Shown: positions 1-11,701, counted from the first letter of the stretch. The stretch is DNA of 43,829 nt from Leptospirales bacterium (GCA_016788865.1 JAEUSB010000058.1:1-43829), one strand, 5' to 3'. A program made the numbers and translations. The notes: generated from the letters alone by a model not told the origin.

Positions 1-424
1 CAATCTGCGAAATCAGGTTTCCGTTATGAACTATTACGAACTCAGAAAAATTAAGCGCAACATCTGGCTCTGCAGCCTTTGAACTAACAATCCGAATTGC
101 TTGAACATCAAGCCTTCCGCGGTCACGTTTTTCACTTATCCGTTGAGCTAGATCGGCGAGAGCTCGCGGCCCAGGAACAACCACACTGAGCTTGATTGTG
201 TCGAATTCAGCCTCAGCCCGAAGCGACGTTCCTCGGTCATAGCGGTACAAATGCCAGCCTTCAACCTTTTCAGGCGGCTTGATTTCGTAGACTAAAAGGG
301 TTTCCGGGCGACAATTGAAAGTCGCCGTGCAGGCAACCAGAAGCGCGATGCGAGTGATAGACGAGGGACGCGATAGAAACTGTGGTGAATACTGTATCGA
401 GCTCAAAACCCTTGAGAACAGCAT
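1..424 (-). CDS. Hypothetical lipoprotein-like protein, 3' end beyond the window
   Basis: An open frame of 141 codons starts at an ATG at 424 and runs without a stop off the left edge. A GGGAAGAA ribosome-binding sequence precedes the ATG at good spacing. The N-terminus is a long polar stretch, then Arg25 and a short hydrophobic run ending in LVAC (Cys32), which could be a lipobox. The rest is a mixed-charge soluble domain rich in Glu, Lys and Val that I do not recognise. The gene begins 27 bp after the lepA stop on the same strand, so co-transcription with lepA is likely. The hydrophobic core is short, so lipidation is only a possibility. An alternative in-frame TTG start lies seven codons in. 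Confidence 0.6.
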   Translation of the reverse strand, partial: MLFSRVLSSIQYSPQFLSRPSSITRIALLVACTATFNCRPETLLVYEIKPPEKVEGWHLYRYDRGTSLRAEAEFDTIKLSVVVPGPRALADLAQRISEKRDRGRLDVQAIRIVSSKAAEPDVALNFSEFVIVHNGNLISQI

Positions 425-451
425 CCATGTTCTTCCCGGGTGTAATTGCAT

Positions 452-2257
452 CTACTGGTCCGATTTGAGTAGGGCCAGGAAGGCCTCTTGCGGGATCTCG
501 ACTGATCCTACCTGCTTCATGCGTTTCTTACCTTCTTTTTGTTTCTCGAGCAGTTTCTTCTTCCGCGTGATGTCCCCACCGTAGCATTTGGCCGTCACAT
601 TCTTTCTCAGTGCAGAGATGTTCTCGCGCGCAATCACTTTGGCACCCATGGCTGCCTGTAGGGGAATCTGGAACTGCTGTCTTGGGATGAGTTCTTTTAG
701 TTTGTCAACGAGTTGTCTACCGCGCTGATCTGCCCGGGATCTATGGACGATCATAGCAAGGGCATCTACCGGTTCGCCATTCACCAGGATATCCACTTTG
801 ACGAGATCTGAATCCTTATAGTCTGACGCCTCATAGTCAAGCGAAGCGTAACCCTTTGAACAGGATTTCAACTTGTCATAGAATTCAAAAATGAGTTCCG
901 AAAGCGGCATCGAATACAGGAGCTGAATTTTACCATCCGCTAGATAGATCATGTTCTCCTGTATTCCGCGCTTATCCTGGCAGAGCGCAAGTATGTTTCC
1001 CACAAACTCAGGTGGCGTGAGAATTGTGGCCCTAACATGGGGCTCTGTCATAGTTTCGATTCGAACCGGGTCAGGCCATTTTGCAGGATTATCAATTTCA
1101 AGTTCAGTCTTGTCTGTCAACGTTATGCGATATTTAACGGTTGGGGCGGAATTGATTAGATCGAGGTTGAACTCACGCTCGAGCCTTTCCTGAATAATCT
1201 CCATATGGAGAAGTCCCAGGTAGCCTACGCGATATCCAAAGCCCAGTGCATTTGAACTTTCCGGCTCGAAGACGAGCGAAGCATCGTTCATTTTTAGTTT
1301 CAGCAGAGCGTCTTTGAGAACCGGATAATCTTCGCCGTTAATTGGGAACAAACCCGCGAAAACCATGGGTTTGGCTTCCCGGTAACCTGCAAGGGCCTGG
1401 ACGGCCGGACGATTTGCCAGCGTTACCGTGTCACCAACGCGGGTGTCTTCAACGGATTTGATTCCGGAAATTACATAACCTACTTCTCCAACGGAGAGTT
1501 CTTCGCGAGGTTGATTTGTAATTGCTGTGATTCCGACTTCTGTAACGAGATACTCCCGGTCGTGTGTCATGAACCGGATGCGGTCGCCCTTCTTAAGGGC
1601 TCCATCTACAACGCGAACTTTCATAACCGCGCCGCAATAGCTGTCGTAGTAGGAATCGTAAATCAGGGCACGAAGTGGAGCATCTTTGTCCCCGTTAGGC
1701 GGCGGGATGAGTTTGGCAATGGATTCAAGAATGGCTGGCACGTTCTGACCGGTCTTTGCGGAAACGGCGATTGCTTCTGTGGGATCAAGCCCCAGGGTCT
1801 CTTCGATCAGGTGAAGGCAACGCGGAACATCTGCCGCTGGTAAGTCGATCTTGTTTATGACCGGGATGATGCGCAGGTTGGCTTCCATTGCCAGGTAAAG
1901 GTTTGCCAGAGTTTGGGCTTCCACACCCTGACTTGCATCCACTACCAGGATGACTCCTTCGCAGGCGGCAAGCGAACGCGACACTTCATACGTGAAGTCA
2001 ACGTGCCCAGGCGTGTCGATCAGGTTGTAGACATACGTGGTCCCGTCTTCCGTCTTGTAGCGGAACGTGGCCGAGTTCATCTTAATTGTAATGCCGCGCT
2101 CGCGCTCAATATCCATGGAGTCCAGGATCTGATCTTTACCGGTTCGCGCGTCCGTTACCCCGCCCAGGCCCAGAATCCGGTCTGCGAGCGTGGATTTCCC
2201 ATGATCGATATGTGCAATAATGGAGAAATTGCGTATGTATTTTTGGTCGATTGACAT
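452..2257 (-). CDS. lepA: Elongation factor 4 (LepA), ribosome back-translocating GTPase
   Basis: LepA is a translational GTPase that acts on stalled or mis-translocated ribosomes in the cytoplasm. The product from the chosen ATG is 601 aa, matching the roughly 600 aa family length. The G-domain motifs are all present: AHIDHGKST (G1), DTPGHVDF (G3), NKIDLP (G4) and SAKTGQN (G5). The EF-G-like domains and the LepA-specific C-terminal domain follow. The frame stays open for 49 more codons upstream, but those residues are not LepA-like, and family members begin just before [15 protein letters not shown]. No strong Shine-Dalgarno is visible at the chosen start. The gene lies between the rhomboid gene upstream and the lipoprotein-like gene downstream, all on the minus strand. 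Confidence 0.97.
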   Translation of the reverse strand: MSIDQKYIRNFSIIAHIDHGKSTLADRILGLGGVTDARTGKDQILDSMDIERERGITIKMNSATFRYKTEDGTTYVYNLIDTPGHVDFTYEVSRSLAACEGVILVVDASQGVEAQTLANLYLAMEANLRIIPVINKIDLPAADVPRCLHLIEETLGLDPTEAIAVSAKTGQNVPAILESIAKLIPPPNGDKDAPLRALIYDSYYDSYCGAVMKVRVVDGALKKGDRIRFMTHDREYLVTEVGITAITNQPREELSVGEVGYVISGIKSVEDTRVGDTVTLANRPAVQALAGYREAKPMVFAGLFPINGEDYPVLKDALLKLKMNDASLVFEPESSNALGFGYRVGYLGLLHMEIIQERLEREFNLDLINSAPTVKYRITLTDKTELEIDNPAKWPDPVRIETMTEPHVRATILTPPEFVGNILALCQDKRGIQENMIYLADGKIQLLYSMPLSELIFEFYDKLKSCSKGYASLDYEASDYKDSDLVKVDILVNGEPVDALAMIVHRSRADQRGRQLVDKLKELIPRQQFQIPLQAAMGAKVIARENISALRKNVTAKCYGGDITRKKKLLEKQKEGKKRMKQVGSVEIPQEAFLALLKSDQ

Positions 2258-2447
2258 TCGAAACTGCGCTTGGAAGCGATTAGTGCAATGATTTTCTAAG
2301 CACCTGGGCCATGAACCTTTTTTTAAGGTCACGGAAGCGGTAATTTCAGTCACTTCTCGCCCGTAGTTTCGTTGATACCTCGCCCGGGGCGACTGTCCAT
2401 CCACCCGCCCAATGCCACTTGATGATGAAGTACGATTGCAGGTTGGG

Positions 2448-2476
2448 GCCCCAGGCCTGATTGTTTGTCCTGGGGC
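2448..2476 (-). terminator. Hairpin downstream of the rhomboid gene, possible weak terminator
   Basis: Perfect 8-bp arms GCCCCAGG (2448-2455) and CCTGGGGC (2469-2476) enclose a 13-nt loop just beyond the rhomboid stop codon. There is no U-tract on the minus-strand transcript, so it is not a canonical intrinsic terminator. It could instead be an RNA-stabilising or processing hairpin between the rhomboid and lepA genes. Confidence 0.35.
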
Positions 2477-2482
2477 GGCATT

Positions 2483-3196
2483 TCAATCGAGGCGCTTATT
2501 CAGATAATAGCGACCCGTTGCAGGGTCATAGATCAGTTGCACTTCCGCAGGCCGCGTCTCCGTCCGGCCGCGGCTCATGGGCCTGGAATACGGGTTAGCA
2601 TGTTCATGCCCCCAATCGAAACGTCGCGTAGCCCCGATCTTGTTATTCTGAAGATACTTTGAGAGTGCAAGGCCCCCGATCAACCCACCGAGGTGCCCCG
2701 CATGCGAAATGCCTGAACCCTGATCCACAAACATCAAGAGGATCGTTATCCCACCAAAAGCAAGAGCCGCCGTGCGAGCGCGCATTGGCACAAAGAACAT
2801 GGCGATCGATGCATTGGGATAGAAGACTGCAAGCGCCCCCATGAGACCGACGATGGCTCCGGATGCACCCACTGTGGGCACAAAAGGCATACCTGGCAGC
2901 ACAAGTACTGCAAGGGCTCCGGTGAGACCGGAAGCAAAATAGAGGAGTGTAAACTTTACGGCACCAAGCTCGCGTTCAATCGCCGGTCCAAGGCTCCAGA
3001 GCGCAATCATGTTGAACGCCAGATGAATGAATCCGCCATGGAGGAAGAGACTTGTCAGGGGTTGCCAGATTTGAAAATCCCCCGGGACCAATCCCAGGGT
3101 TCCGAAGATCTCCTGTGCATAGGGCGTGTACGGACTAAACAACACGAACGCCAGAACGTTTGCACCTATCAAAGCACGCGTCACAATCGGTTTCAT
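2483..3196 (-). CDS. Rhomboid family intramembrane serine protease
   Basis: Rhomboids cleave substrates within the inner membrane using a Ser-His dyad. This 237-aa protein has about six hydrophobic segments. It carries the HGGFIHLAFNM segment (the HxxxN motif, Asn62), the catalytic serine in GASG (Ser112) and the catalytic histidine in GHLGGLIGG (His168). The polar C-terminal tail, rich in Arg, Pro and Tyr, extends past the last membrane segment and is probably cytoplasmic. I chose the ATG at 3196 because AGGAA sits just upstream; a GTG one codon earlier overlaps that sequence. It is transcribed towards lepA and divergently from tgt. Confidence 0.9.
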   Translation of the reverse strand: MKPIVTRALIGANVLAFVLFSPYTPYAQEIFGTLGLVPGDFQIWQPLTSLFLHGGFIHLAFNMIALWSLGPAIERELGAVKFTLLYFASGLTGALAVLVLPGMPFVPTVGASGAIVGLMGALAVFYPNASIAMFFVPMRARTAALAFGGITILLMFVDQGSGISHAGHLGGLIGGLALSKYLQNNKIGATRRFDWGHEHANPYSRPMSRGRTETRPAEVQLIYDPATGRYYLNKRLD

Positions 3197-3210
3197 CACT
3201 TCCTAATTAG

Positions 3211-5397
<2,187 letters not shown>

Positions 5398-5430
5398 GCC
5401 GCAAATCCATGCGCGAATCGGAACGATCGA

Positions 5431-5458
5431 TTGCATTCCTTTCTTTTTGAGACATAAT
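5431..5458 (+). promoter_or_regulatory. Candidate sigma-70 promoter before the methyltransferase gene
   Basis: TTGCAT (5431-5436) and CATAAT (5453-5458) are separated by 16 bp, matching 4/6 and 5/6 of the consensus. They lie in the 170-bp spacer after tgt, pointing towards the methyltransferase gene. The call rests on sequence match only. Confidence 0.4.
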
Positions 5459-5603
5459 AATGGTTATCGGAACCATGACGTGTGAGCGGGATTTGCACCG
5501 ATTACCAGGCTACCGACTCGAATGATGCCCGTATTCGGCGGTTGTCGTCTCCCGCCCAGGGAAACGATTGCCCCGGTGGCATTTTCGCCGAGCATGGCAG
5601 CGC

Positions 5604-6437
5604 ATGTCAGCTTACGCAAAACTCGACTCACCGTTAACCGAATTTGTGGCCCGTCAATACGACGACTTCCAGTTCCTTCTCGAGGATTTGAACAAAGAGC
5701 GCAAATATCTGAATTACGGGTTTCGGCGCTCGTCGCAGGATAGTTACGAAACCAAGCAGGCCAATCTGTGTATGCTGGTGTTTGAAGCCGCTGATATTAA
5801 GCCCGATTCCGTGCTCGTGGATGTGGGTTTTGGCAGCGGAGAACAGGACTTCCTGCTCGCCTCAAAGTTCAAGTTCAAGGAACTGATTGGTTTCAATATC
5901 GCTGAATCGCAGGTCCGCTATGCGAATGAGCGAGCCAAAACAGAGAAGCTGCAAAAGAAGCTGAAGTTCAAGCATGGCCAGGCTGAGAAGATGGAGATGC
6001 CGGCAAAAAGCGCGGATCGTGTCATGGCAGTGGAATGTGCGTTCTATTTCGACCGCCCAAGGTTTTACAAGGAAGCTGCGCGGGTCTTAAAAAAGAACGG
6101 GCTCCTCGTCCTTGCTGATATCACATTTCATGATTCACTTGCATTCTTGACCAGAAGAGCACCGGATCTGGCGCGTGTGTCGCATCGCTCGGCCAATCAG
6201 GCATCGTGGGAAGAATACTTTGAGACTGTAAAGATTCAGAGCATCAACCGTGAGGCACGCCCGGGCGCGCAGGAGACGGTTAGTATGATCCTGAAGTGGC
6301 TCTTCAGGCATTTCAAACGTTCGCAATATTCGGCATGGAAGACCCTCTGGAATATGGCCGTTTCTACCCAGATCACAGCGCTCGGTTTTGCAACCGGTCT
6401 CATTCACTATGATTTGATCGTACTGCGAAAACGCTGA
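5604..6437 (+). CDS. Class I SAM-dependent methyltransferase of unknown substrate
   Basis: A 277-aa protein with a Rossmann-type methyltransferase core. The SAM-binding motif I is LVDVGFGSGEQ. An acidic/polar region follows, then the later motif DRVMAVECAFYFDRPRFYKEAARVL in Methyltransf_11 style, and GLLVLADITF. The C-terminal 80 residues are basic and contain a hydrophobic helix, which could favour a lipid or membrane-associated substrate. Relatives include the UbiE/small-molecule methyltransferases, but nothing here fixes the substrate. The start is uncertain: I chose ATG 5604, while a TTG at 5568 in the same frame has a good AGGGAA ribosome-binding sequence and would add 12 residues. A candidate promoter lies upstream. 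Confidence 0.8.
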   Translation: MSAYAKLDSPLTEFVARQYDDFQFLLEDLNKERKYLNYGFRRSSQDSYETKQANLCMLVFEAADIKPDSVLVDVGFGSGEQDFLLASKFKFKELIGFNIAESQVRYANERAKTEKLQKKLKFKHGQAEKMEMPAKSADRVMAVECAFYFDRPRFYKEAARVLKKNGLLVLADITFHDSLAFLTRRAPDLARVSHRSANQASWEEYFETVKIQSINREARPGAQETVSMILKWLFRHFKRSQYSAWKTLWNMAVSTQITALGFATGLIHYDLIVLRKR

Positions 6438-6513
6438 AAATCCCCGCTGTTTTGGTCGATTTACGCGCTGCGGACTGGGAATCAGCCCTCCTCTGACCCG
6501 ATAATTACTATCG

Positions 6514-8715
6514 ATGGCATTTATAGAAGCAAGCCACATGCTCGGCGATTTCCTCGTCCGGAATCGCGCCATTACCGCGGCTGATCTTTCACGGGCGCTT
6601 GAACTACAAAAGCGCGTTGCCGCTAAGCTTGGGCTTTTGAGCCTCGCTCAGGGCTTGCTTAGCGAAGACGAGCGCCTGCTGCTTGATACACGGCTACAGA
6701 TGAATCCAGAGGAGACTCTTGAGGAAGCCCTTGCTGGCCTTGAGCTCCTTTCTACAGCTGAACTGGCCGAGCGCCGTCCCTTGAACTCTGAATACAGAAT
6801 CCCTCTGGGTAACGTACTGCAACAGCTGGGCATCATTGATCGTCGCTCCTTTAAGCAATGGCTGTTGCGCTTCGAACGACAGAAATTTGATCGTTCCAAA
6901 TTGAAGCAGCAACTGAAGAAGATTTCGATCTTTGCGGCTCTGCCCCCCGCAGCTTTATCAAGACTTTGCAATGAACTTACCTACAAATACTTTACTGCCG
7001 GCGACTACGTCTATCGTGCCGGTGAAAAGAGCAATGGGATTTATGTAATCGAATCCGGCCTTGTGCGCATGCTCGTCGAAATGAAGGGAGAAACGCGCAT
7101 AACGGGCTCCGCGCAGAATGGGGATATTTTTGGAATTCCCGGAGTATTGACGGCATCGATTCGCGAAGAGAATGCCCTGGCTATCACCGACACCGTAGTG
7201 TGGCGACTCACAAGCACGCACTTTCTCCGCCTGATCAAGGACTATCCAGGGTTTGCGGAGCGCACGGCCCGGCAAATCGGCGGACTGTACCAGAGTTCAA
7301 TTCATAATCTGCGATACAAGACGCGCATCAACGAGAGCAAGCTATTTGCGGTCTATCTTGCTCCGGGTGCCGACGAACATGACGAGCTGGCCAATACGCT
7401 GTTTGAGAGTCTCTCCGCCAACTTGCCCCCGAATTCGCTTATCATAAATGCCCTGCCCGATTTTTCGCCCACAGGGATGCGTCAGATCAAACGAAGCACA
7501 TCACTGGCAAGAGCCAGTGTTAAACCAGTCAAGCCTCGCAAAGACATCTTTTACACGCAGGTGCATGGGATTGAAGATCATGAAATTGTAGACAATGCCT
7601 CGGTTGAATGGTTGCGCCGGGCAACGGGCCGCTGTGCTGCCATCGTTTTGCTTGTTCTCCCGGGAACGCGTGGTTTCCGACGCTTTGTTATGGGTCTCAG
7701 TCGTAGAACTGCGACGCTTGTCAGACATGAGTTTCCTGGGTATCTAAATTTCCTGAAACCAGGACGTGATCGTATTTATCAGCTTTCAACCGGGTCTGTT
7801 GAAAACGATCGCAGAAACCGCGGTGACCTGCAACGCGATTGTCCTGGGACTTTGATTCCAAATCTGATTACACGAGACAAGGAGAAGACGACTGCAGAAC
7901 GAATTGCACGTTGGATTGCCGGAAAATCAGTGGGAATTGCATTTGGCGGCGGTGGAGCACGGGCTCTGTCACATCTGGGCGTTCTCGATATTCTTGAGAA
8001 GACCGGGCTTGTGATCGACATGATTTCCGGCGCAAGCGCGGGAGCTCATGTGGGTGGAATGCTCGCGACCGGAAAAACCTTGCCCTGGATGCATGAATAC
8101 TTTCAGAAACATGCCATTGCCAGGAAGGGGCACCCGTTCAACGATTACACATTCCCGTTTGTCGCTTTTATTCGCGGAAACAAGTATCGCAATCTTCTCA
8201 AAACCGCTTTCGGCAATTCCACCATTGCGGACGTCGAAATTCCGTTCTTTCCCGTTGCTACGGACTTGAAGACGGGACTTCCTGTTACTCTAACGTCAGG
8301 CGACATGGCAGAGTCCATCCTGGCATCGGGTTCTGTTCCGGGTGTCTTTCCTCCCATAGTCAGACGCGAAGGCGTTCTCGCCGATGGTGGAATGCTGAAC
8401 AACATTCCCGCGAATATTCTGAAAGATTGGGATACCAGCTTCGTAATCGGGATTAACACCAGTATTGATCCCTCCAACACTCCTTTCAAACCACGCTCCA
8501 TAGGCAAGATCATGCTGCAGACCCTGGATATCTTCATGTTGCAATCTGTTAAGAGTCACGAAGAGCACACGGACTTTGACATTAAGCCAGACGTGGATGC
8601 GTTCAGTGTGACCGATCACAACCGTGGCCGCGAGATCATTGAAGAAGGGCGACGCGCAACCCGTCGGGTGTTACCGCAGTTACTGCGGGCGCTCAAGAAG
8701 GCAGGGATACAGTAA
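6514..8715 (+). CDS. Patatin-like phospholipase with cyclic-nucleotide-binding fold (NTE-like)
   Basis: A 733-aa protein of three parts. Residues 8-130 hold helical repeats like the MshEN/GspE N-terminal type (LGDFLVRNRAIT..., LGNVLQQLGIID). Residues 136-255 are a cNMP-binding-like domain. Residues about 474-710 are the patatin hydrolase, with oxyanion loop GGGGAR (478-483), nucleophile Ser508 in GASAG and Asp624 in DGG, so the Ser-Asp dyad is intact. Patatins hydrolyse acyl esters of membrane lipids, and the cNMP-plus-patatin layout resembles neuropathy target esterase. In the cNMP phosphate-binding segment the usual GEL reads GIP, and the phosphate-contacting Arg is not evident, so cyclic-nucleotide binding is doubtful. 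Residues 260-470 are unassigned. No signal peptide is seen. The gene ends 1 bp before the convergent hydroxylase gene. Confidence 0.88.
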   Translation: MAFIEASHMLGDFLVRNRAITAADLSRALELQKRVAAKLGLLSLAQGLLSEDERLLLDTRLQMNPEETLEEALAGLELLSTAELAERRPLNSEYRIPLGNVLQQLGIIDRRSFKQWLLRFERQKFDRSKLKQQLKKISIFAALPPAALSRLCNELTYKYFTAGDYVYRAGEKSNGIYVIESGLVRMLVEMKGETRITGSAQNGDIFGIPGVLTASIREENALAITDTVVWRLTSTHFLRLIKDYPGFAERTARQIGGLYQSSIHNLRYKTRINESKLFAVYLAPGADEHDELANTLFESLSANLPPNSLIINALPDFSPTGMRQIKRSTSLARASVKPVKPRKDIFYTQVHGIEDHEIVDNASVEWLRRATGRCAAIVLLVLPGTRGFRRFVMGLSRRTATLVRHEFPGYLNFLKPGRDRIYQLSTGSVENDRRNRGDLQRDCPGTLIPNLITRDKEKTTAERIARWIAGKSVGIAFGGGGARALSHLGVLDILEKTGLVIDMISGASAGAHVGGMLATGKTLPWMHEYFQKHAIARKGHPFNDYTFPFVAFIRGNKYRNLLKTAFGNSTIADVEIPFFPVATDLKTGLPVTLTSGDMAESILASGSVPGVFPPIVRREGVLADGGMLNNIPANILKDWDTSFVIGINTSIDPSNTPFKPRSIGKIMLQTLDIFMLQSVKSHEEHTDFDIKPDVDAFSVTDHNRGREIIEEGRRATRRVLPQLLRALKKAGIQ

Positions 8716-8716
8716 A

Positions 8717-9322
8717 TCAGGCAGTGGGCTGCGGTGTGGTTGAACGGGCAGCCACCGCAGATCGTTTCACCCGCGCAATCGCATAATGGGTCCCGAAAAC
8801 TCGATCCCAGAACGACGTGGTAAAGCCAAAGTTTCTATCCGGAAACTTGTGGTGAAGCAAATGATGCGCGCGCATCTTCTTCCAGAGTTTCAAATCGATT
8901 TCCATAAAGTGGGAACTGTGATGTAAGAAACCATAGTAAAGATAACTAATCGCATACGCTGTAGTGAAGACCGCGGCCAGGCCATCTCCAATCAGGAAGC
9001 GAAGCAAAAAGAACATTACCAGATAGATAGCGGGGCCGGTTGCGAATGGCATACTGAGCAATCGGTCCGCATCATCATGATGTTTGCCGTGCCCGAGTGC
9101 GAGCGGAGTAGATCCATGAAAGATCCAGCGGTGGAAGACATACTCATACACTGTCCATGTAACGATACCAGACACAAAAGCCAGGATATACCACCACGCG
9201 GTTTGCCCGGCGTACGTGAGATAGGTAGTAAGGATTAGTATTAATATGGCGAGAGAATCAGCGACGAAGCTGGCGACATAGTTCCACTTCTTCTCGGAAA
9301 TTTGCTGGAAAAACTGAAACAA
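8717..9322 (-). CDS. Fatty acid hydroxylase / sterol desaturase family membrane protein
   Basis: This family uses a di-iron centre held by histidine clusters to hydroxylate or desaturate lipids in the membrane. The clusters are clear: HRWIFH, HGKHHDD, HHSSHF and HHLLHHKFPDRNFG, with FWDRVFGTHY after the last. Four or so hydrophobic segments alternate with them. The substrate cannot be told; fatty acids, hopanoids or carotenoids are all possible. The start is not ATG. I chose the TTG at 9322 (201 aa), preceded by GGGGGA at 5 nt. An in-frame TTG at 9352 without a ribosome-binding sequence would add 10 residues. The upstream cyclase gene is on the same strand 79 bp away. The stop nearly touches that of the convergent patatin gene. 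Confidence 0.88.
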   Translation of the reverse strand: MFQFFQQISEKKWNYVASFVADSLAILILILTTYLTYAGQTAWWYILAFVSGIVTWTVYEYVFHRWIFHGSTPLALGHGKHHDDADRLLSMPFATGPAIYLVMFFLLRFLIGDGLAAVFTTAYAISYLYYGFLHHSSHFMEIDLKLWKKMRAHHLLHHKFPDRNFGFTTSFWDRVFGTHYAIARVKRSAVAARSTTPQPTA

Positions 9323-9355
9323 CTGATTCCCCCAACGTCGCGCGCACCGCAACGC

Positions 9356-9375
9356 CGTTAGTCAAGGAACTAACG
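9356..9375. promoter_or_regulatory. Palindrome upstream of the hydroxylase gene, possible operator
   Basis: Perfect 7-bp arms CGTTAGT (9356-9362) and ACTAACG (9369-9375) surround a 6-nt spacer. It lies between the cyclase stop and the hydroxylase start, where a regulator of the hydroxylase could bind. A transcribed hairpin is the alternative. Confidence 0.3.
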
Positions 9376-9401
9376 TTATCAGTGAATGACAAGTGCAAAT
9401 C

Positions 9402-11609
9402 TTACTTCATCACCATACGACTAACGCCCCGCCATCCACTGCCTGGCGGTTCTGCCAGGAGTTTCTGGCAACGCCGGACATACATGGCATGGGCAGCATC
9501 GTCCGGAAACTTTGCCGCCAGACTCTCAAAAATGCGCATTGCTTCGTGGAAATCGCCCTGTTTGTAGAGGCGAAGACCTTCAACGAAGTCGTCGAAGGCA
9601 TCGTCTTTTTGCTGTCGCAAGGGTTCCGGATCACCATCGTACGCTTCGTAGATGATTACGGGTTCACTGCGTCCCTTCACGCGAACAGTGTCGATCTCTC
9701 TGAGCTTGAAATTGTGCCCTTCGGGTAACCGCTGATACACCGCCTGGGACACCAGAACGGAGATCCGGAATGTTTTGGTCAATGATTCCAGCCTGCTCGC
9801 CAGGTTGACCGTATCACCGATGACAGTTGTATCAAGACGAGCTTCCGATCCCACGGTTCCAAGCATCAGGTGACCCGTGTGAAGTCCAATGCCAATGTTG
9901 ATTTCTTCGCGCCCTTCCCTTTGCCGATGAAGATTGTACCCGTCGAGCTCGCGCCGCATGTCAATGGCAGCTTCGAGTGCCTGCTTGGGCGATTCTGGAA
10001 ACAATGCCATAATTGCATCACCCATGAACTTATCAATGAAGCCGTTGTTCTTATGTATGACCGGCCCCATGCGTTTCAGGAAAGAATTCAGAAAACGGAA
10101 ATTCTCTTCTGCCGTCATCTTCTCTGAAAGCGATGTGAAGCTCCGGATATCTGTAAAGAGAACTGTAAAGTCCTTTTCTACGGAGTCCCCGAGTCCTACG
10201 TCCACAATACTCTCTCTACCGAGCAGAGTCAGAAACTGCCGGGGAACAAAGCGCGAGAAGGATTGAAGCATTACACGGCGGGACTCCAACATTTCTGCCT
10301 GAGCGATTTCCTTTTCTCGCTTCATAATGTTAATTCTATCTGCAAGACCAAGCGACAGCAAAATCACCTGGATGGCAAAGCCCATCTGCTCGGCCTGCTC
10401 AGTGAAGAACGTAAACGGCACGATGGAAGCGCGCACAAGCACCTGCAATACACCTGCGGCAAAGTAGATTGTAAAAGCGATGTTGAAATAGCGCGCAGGT
10501 CTATATCCCTTGAAGAAGCAACGGTAGCCGGTGATCGCCGCAAGAATAGCGAATAGTCCACCACCGATCACCATGGCCCTTGACATAAACTCATGACTGA
10601 AACCGAGGAGAGAGGCCCCGGCAATTGCTATCTCAAGCACCAGCAATCCAAGAAGGACTTTATCGAGGACCGGCGCAATCTCTTTGGTATTCAGGAAATG
10701 CCGCGTGAATTGAGCGCCAAAGGCCGCAAAGGTTCCAAGAAAGAATCCCGCTGATTGATGCGCCCACCAGATGTTTTCCGGCCACAGATACTGAAATGCG
10801 AATCCGCGCAGATTCATCTGAAAGAGAGTATTGCAGAAAATAAAACCAACGTAGTGAATGTATCCCGTGTCCCTGGTTGAAACAAAGATAAAGAGATTGT
10901 ACAGAACCATCGCGATCATGATACCAAAGTAGAGGCCATAACCGTATTGTTCATTCACTGCGCGGCTGGTGAATCCGCTGTACGAATAAAGAGTCAAAGG
11001 CATGTCCGCAGTGCCACTCGTCTGGATGCGAATGTAGATTTGCTTTTCGCCGGTGAAGTGTGGAATACGAAACACGGGGTTACGGAAGTTGAACTGACGC
11101 GAATCGAACAGATACTTATCACCGCTTTCAAACTTCATATAGCCGCCCTGTTCGTCGGGGACATATATGTGCACGTAATCCAGGGAAGGATAGCCCGCTT
11201 CAATTAGCCACTGCCGTTCTGTTGGTCCCAGGCTTTTGATATTCTTGAGTTTGATACGCAACCAGTAGGCGGAGCTCGAAAAGCCAAAGGTTGGGCGACG
11301 CATGTTGTTTTGGACAAAGGCCTTCTGATTCTGCGACTTGAGTTTTCTGATAAGGTCAATGCTCTTCTGGCCAGGCTCCGGCACGATTGTTGTTGCGTAG
11401 GCTGCGGAGGCCACGTTTTCTATCGTCAGAGCAGCCTGCGGATCCTCCAGGATGTCAAGGAAGGTGGACATATCCACGCGCTCGGCCGCATCGTGCAGGT
11501 CTAGAACCCGATCCTCGGGGTTTACGGCGCTGAAGGTGGCGAGGAGGATTGCTATTGAAATGAGTAAGCGAGCCATTGTGACGTGTATATTCCGAACTCT
11601 GGCGCTCAT
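9402..11609 (-). CDS. 7TMR-DISM receptor fused to class III adenylate cyclase
   Basis: A 735-aa membrane protein. After a signal peptide (MARLLISIAILLATF), residues about 50-190 form the extracellular 7TMR-DISMED2 beta-sandwich expected to sense a ligand. About seven membrane segments follow. Residues about 470-660 are the class III cyclase: metal Asp in FTVLFTDIRSF and in FMGDAIM, the adenine-selecting Lys in DKFMGD, and the VIGDTVNLASRLE segment with the transition-state Asn and Arg. All key residues are present, so active cAMP synthesis is expected. The last 60 residues look like a single TPR-type helical hairpin (LYKQGDFHEAMRIFESLAAKFPDD), an unusual addition. This layout is well known in Leptospira. 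An alternative ATG at 11576 sits right at the signal peptide. Confidence 0.92.
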   Translation of the reverse strand: MSARVRNIHVTMARLLISIAILLATFSAVNPEDRVLDLHDAAERVDMSTFLDILEDPQAALTIENVASAAYATTIVPEPGQKSIDLIRKLKSQNQKAFVQNNMRRPTFGFSSSAYWLRIKLKNIKSLGPTERQWLIEAGYPSLDYVHIYVPDEQGGYMKFESGDKYLFDSRQFNFRNPVFRIPHFTGEKQIYIRIQTSGTADMPLTLYSYSGFTSRAVNEQYGYGLYFGIMIAMVLYNLFIFVSTRDTGYIHYVGFIFCNTLFQMNLRGFAFQYLWPENIWWAHQSAGFFLGTFAAFGAQFTRHFLNTKEIAPVLDKVLLGLLVLEIAIAGASLLGFSHEFMSRAMVIGGGLFAILAAITGYRCFFKGYRPARYFNIAFTIYFAAGVLQVLVRASIVPFTFFTEQAEQMGFAIQVILLSLGLADRINIMKREKEIAQAEMLESRRVMLQSFSRFVPRQFLTLLGRESIVDVGLGDSVEKDFTVLFTDIRSFTSLSEKMTAEENFRFLNSFLKRMGPVIHKNNGFIDKFMGDAIMALFPESPKQALEAAIDMRRELDGYNLHRQREGREEINIGIGLHTGHLMLGTVGSEARLDTTVIGDTVNLASRLESLTKTFRISVLVSQAVYQRLPEGHNFKLREIDTVRVKGRSEPVIIYEAYDGDPEPLRQQKDDAFDDFVEGLRLYKQGDFHEAMRIFESLAAKFPDDAAHAMYVRRCQKLLAEPPGSGWRGVSRMVMK

Positions 11610-11701
11610 TGGTCTACGATAAAAATTCGAGCCCGACAGAAGGCGTTTTCGCGCTGTTGGTTAGAAGCTCAAAACTAAGGCAAAAGGACTAGTGTAACAG
11701 A

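Noticed and set aside
2314..2331. ACCTT/AAGGT inverted repeat in the lepA leader
   Set aside because: Arms of five bases around a homopolymer are likely by chance, and the element is not next to a recognisable promoter.
2258..2404. 49-codon upstream extension of lepA
   Set aside because: LepA homology begins at the ATG at 2257; the upstream residues are basic and unlike the family, so this is probably leader sequence.
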